Source: Paracoccaceae bacterium
GTDB lineage: Bacteria > Pseudomonadota > Alphaproteobacteria > Rhodobacterales > Rhodobacteraceae
Length of the DNA: 7,070 nucleotides
Reading direction: 5' to 3'
Assembly (NCBI GenBank): GCA_020832725.1
Contig: JAFIEC010000088.1
Span: forward strand, 1-7,070
Positions 5,384 through 7,070 of this stretch are shown piece by piece; positions within the stretch are counted from its first letter, which is position 1, and every line of letters starts with the position of its first letter. Below the pieces are notes generated by a model that saw only the letters and a list, made by a program, of their open reading frames with translations, did no database searches and was not told the origin of the DNA. The position numbers and the translations under genes were made by a program.

Positions 5384-6691
5384 TCAGAGACCAAGCCTGT
5401 CGCGTAGCGCATACCAGCTCATGGCCAGCACCAGGAGCGGGCTGCGCAAGGCCGGGCCGCCCGGAAAGCGGCGATGGGGCAGGCGGGAGAGCAGGTCGAA
5501 CCCTTCGGAAGGGCCGCGCGCGGCCTCGGCCAGAAGCCGGCCCGCAAGCGTTGCCAGCGCGATGCCGTGGCCGGAATAGCCCGAGGCAGAGGCGATGCGG
5601 GGCCCCAGCCGCGCGACATGGGGCATCCGGCTCATGGTGATCGCCAGGGTGCCGCCCCAGGCATGGGTGATCTCCACATCCGCAAGCTGGGGAAAGATCC
5701 GGGTCATCGGTTTGCGCACAAGTCCCGCAATATCGCCAGGAAAGCGGTAGCCATAGGTCTCGCCCCCGCCGAAGAGCAGCCGTCCATCCTGCGACAGGCG
5801 GAAATAATTCACGACAAAGCGGCTGTCGGACACGGCCACATCGCGCCGCAGCACCTCGGAGGCGCGCGGGCCCAGCGGAGCGGTCGCGACGATGAAGTTG
5901 TTGATGGGCATCACCCGTGCCGCGACCCGTGGCTCCAGCCCGCCCAGATAGCCGTTGGCCGCAAGGATCACCTGATCCGCGCGCAGGCGCCCGCCATCGG
6001 TGCGCAGGATCACCTCGCGGTCGCTTTCCTCGATCTCATTGACGCGGCTGCCCTCGTGGATCACCGCGCCTGCTCCCTCGGCCGCCCGCGCAAGGCCGAG
6101 GGCATAGGCGAGCGGGTCGAGATGTCCCGCCCCGTGATCGAGCACTCCGCCATGAAGTCGGGGGCTGGGCACGATATCGCGCAGCGACGCATGGTCGAGC
6201 GGCTCCAGCCGGTCATAGCCATAGCGGGTGGCCAGACGCTCTGCGAGGCGATGGGCGGAAGGCACGTTGCGGGCGTGGCACTCGGCATGCAGCACCCCGT
6301 CGCGCCAGTCGCACACAATATCGTGGCGCGCGATCAATGTCCGCACCAGCGACTTTGCCTGCTCGCCAAGGTCCCACAATGCCCGCGCCGCCTCCGGCCC
6401 GTGGCGCGCCTCGAGCTCGTCCACCTCCACCCGCTGGCCGGAGCTGACTTGCCCGCCATTGCGGCCCGAGGCTCCGAAACCTGCGCGGGCGGCCTCCACC
6501 ACCACGACCCGCGCGCCCGCAAGGGCCAGGTGCAGTGCCGCCGAAAGGCCGGTATAGCCCGCCCCGACGATGGCCACATCGGCCCGCACCTCGCCTGCCA
6601 GTGCCGGGCGCCGTGCGGGCAGGTCGAGGCGGGAGGAATAGAAGGTAGGCGGATAGTCCCCGGTCCGGTCGTTGGCGGTCAGCAGGTCCAT
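5384..6691 (-). CDS. puuB: FAD-dependent amine oxidase, gamma-glutamylputrescine oxidase (PuuB)-like
   Basis: A 435-aa flavoprotein of the D-amino-acid oxidase (DAO) fold. The N-terminal Rossmann motif is 'VAIVGAGYTGLSAALHLA' (39-56) with GxGxxG at 43-48 and the ribose-binding Glu66 at the end of the second strand (VVVVEA). The family block GFGASGRNGGQ (71-81) follows. 'HLDPLAYALGLARAAEGAGA' (190-209) and VILAANGY (241-248) are typical of DAO-family oxidases. The C-terminal FAD motif is 'GYSGHGIALATLAGRLLAEA' (371-390). PuuB oxidises gamma-glutamylputrescine to gamma-glutamyl-aminobutyraldehyde with release of ammonia and hydrogen peroxide. Related enzymes act on other glutamylated or free amines, so the substrate is inferred from the adjacent glutamine synthetase-like gene, whose stop is only 3 bases before this ATG. 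I see no clear Shine-Dalgarno sequence, so initiation may depend on coupling to the upstream gene. Cytoplasmic, no signal peptide. Confidence 0.85.
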   Translation of the reverse strand: MDLLTANDRTGDYPPTFYSSRLDLPARRPALAGEVRADVAIVGAGYTGLSAALHLALAGARVVVVEAARAGFGASGRNGGQVSSGQRVEVDELEARHGPEAARALWDLGEQAKSLVRTLIARHDIVCDWRDGVLHAECHARNVPSAHRLAERLATRYGYDRLEPLDHASLRDIVPSPRLHGGVLDHGAGHLDPLAYALGLARAAEGAGAVIHEGSRVNEIEESDREVILRTDGGRLRADQVILAANGYLGGLEPRVAARVMPINNFIVATAPLGPRASEVLRRDVAVSDSRFVVNYFRLSQDGRLLFGGGETYGYRFPGDIAGLVRKPMTRIFPQLADVEITHAWGGTLAITMSRMPHVARLGPRIASASGYSGHGIALATLAGRLLAEAARGPSEGFDLLSRLPHRRFPGGPALRSPLLVLAMSWYALRDRLGL

Positions 6692-6694
6692 GAT

Positions 6695-7070
6695 TCAGAC
6701 GTTGAGCAGCAGGTGCTCGCGCTCCCATGGGCTGATGACCTGCAGGAACTCGGTATGCTCGGTCTGCTTGACGATGCGATAGACCCGGCAGAACTCGGGG
6801 CCCAGGGCTGCGTGCATCTCGGGCGTGGCCTCCTGGAAGAGGTCGAGCGCGTCGCCCAGGCCTCGGGGAATGTCATCGGCCGACAGATAGGCGTCGCCCA
6901 TGAACTGGGGCCGGGGCTCCGCCTTTTCCAGCAATCCCAGATAGCCACACGCCAGGCTGGCGGCGATCCCCAGATAGGGGTTGCAATCCATCCCCGCGAG
7001 TCGGTTCTCGATCCGGCGCGAGGCCGGGTCGGCGATGGGCACGCGCAGCCCGGTCGTGCGGTTGTCGCGC
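6695..7070 (-). CDS. Glutamine synthetase-superfamily enzyme, PuuA-like (C-terminal part)
   Basis: The last 124 or so codons are visible; the 5' part lies beyond the window end, so the frame is read as open at 7070 and no start is assigned. The fragment begins RDNRTTGLRVPIADP and continues 'RRIENRLAGMDCNPYLGIAA', matching the conserved C-terminal catalytic region of glutamine synthetases (NR-x(n)-R-[IV]-P, then R-[IV]-E-x-R and NPYL). The C-terminus, SPWEREHLLLNV, has the aromatic/acidic 'WERE' ending seen in gamma-glutamylpolyamine synthetase-type paralogues rather than the tyrosine adenylylation-type ending of GlnA. With the PuuB-like gene 3 bases downstream, the likely role is ATP-dependent gamma-glutamylation of putrescine or another amine. 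The fragment alone does not settle GlnA against PuuA-like or other amine-specific members; the neighbour argues for the amine-specific group. Confidence 0.88.
   Translation of the reverse strand, partial: RDNRTTGLRVPIADPASRRIENRLAGMDCNPYLGIAASLACGYLGLLEKAEPRPQFMGDAYLSADDIPRGLGDALDLFQEATPEMHAALGPEFCRVYRIVKQTEHTEFLQVISPWEREHLLLNV

Noticed and set aside
1..7070. Mobile elements, CRISPR arrays, tRNA or other RNA genes
   Set aside because: No transposase or integrase frame, no regularly spaced direct repeats, and no tRNA-like cloverleaf or known riboswitch core was seen on either strand.

Overview
All genes in this window lie on the minus strand, so transcription runs from the high-coordinate end to the low end. 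The DNA is very GC-rich with strong G/C at third codon positions. The gene content (glutamine synthetase-like plus FAD amine oxidase pair, DUF2927 lipoprotein, TelA, XpaC-like protein) suggests an alphaproteobacterium, probably of the Rhodobacteraceae. That assignment is inference from composition and gene families, not from a marker gene.

Region A (7070 down to about 4107) looks like amine/polyamine metabolism. It begins with the C-terminal part of a glutamine synthetase-superfamily enzyme cut by the window edge. An FAD-dependent oxidase of the gamma-glutamylputrescine oxidase (PuuB) type follows only 3 bases later. After an 83-base spacer comes a DegT/DnrJ/EryC1/StrS-family PLP aminotransferase. 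That spacer carries a perfect 13-bp inverted repeat ending 3 bases before the aminotransferase ATG and covering its ribosome binding site, the most striking non-coding signal in the window. The first two genes fit the glutamylation-then-oxidation route for amines; the aminotransferase may act in the same pathway, but its substrate cannot be read from the sequence.

Region B (about 4053 down to 1) looks like one operon for an envelope- or membrane-associated function. A 112-base spacer with a weak candidate promoter precedes a 26-28 codon single-membrane-helix small ORF that overlaps the next gene as TGATG. Then come an XpaC-like membrane protein (5-bromo-4-chloroindolyl phosphate hydrolysis family), a TelA/YaaN coiled-coil protein, a DUF2927 lipoprotein, and an SPFH/band-7 protein of the YdjI type truncated by the window start. 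Spacings are -1, 21, 60 and 24 bases. XpaC and TelA/YaaN are known neighbours in Bacillus subtilis; the added lipoprotein, SPFH protein and small membrane peptide suggest a multi-component assembly spanning the inner membrane and periplasm whose job is not established.

No tRNA, rRNA, CRISPR array, insertion sequence or phage gene is visible, and no gene-free stretch exceeds about 112 bases. Long plus-strand open frames are antisense shadows of the minus-strand genes, as expected at this GC content.
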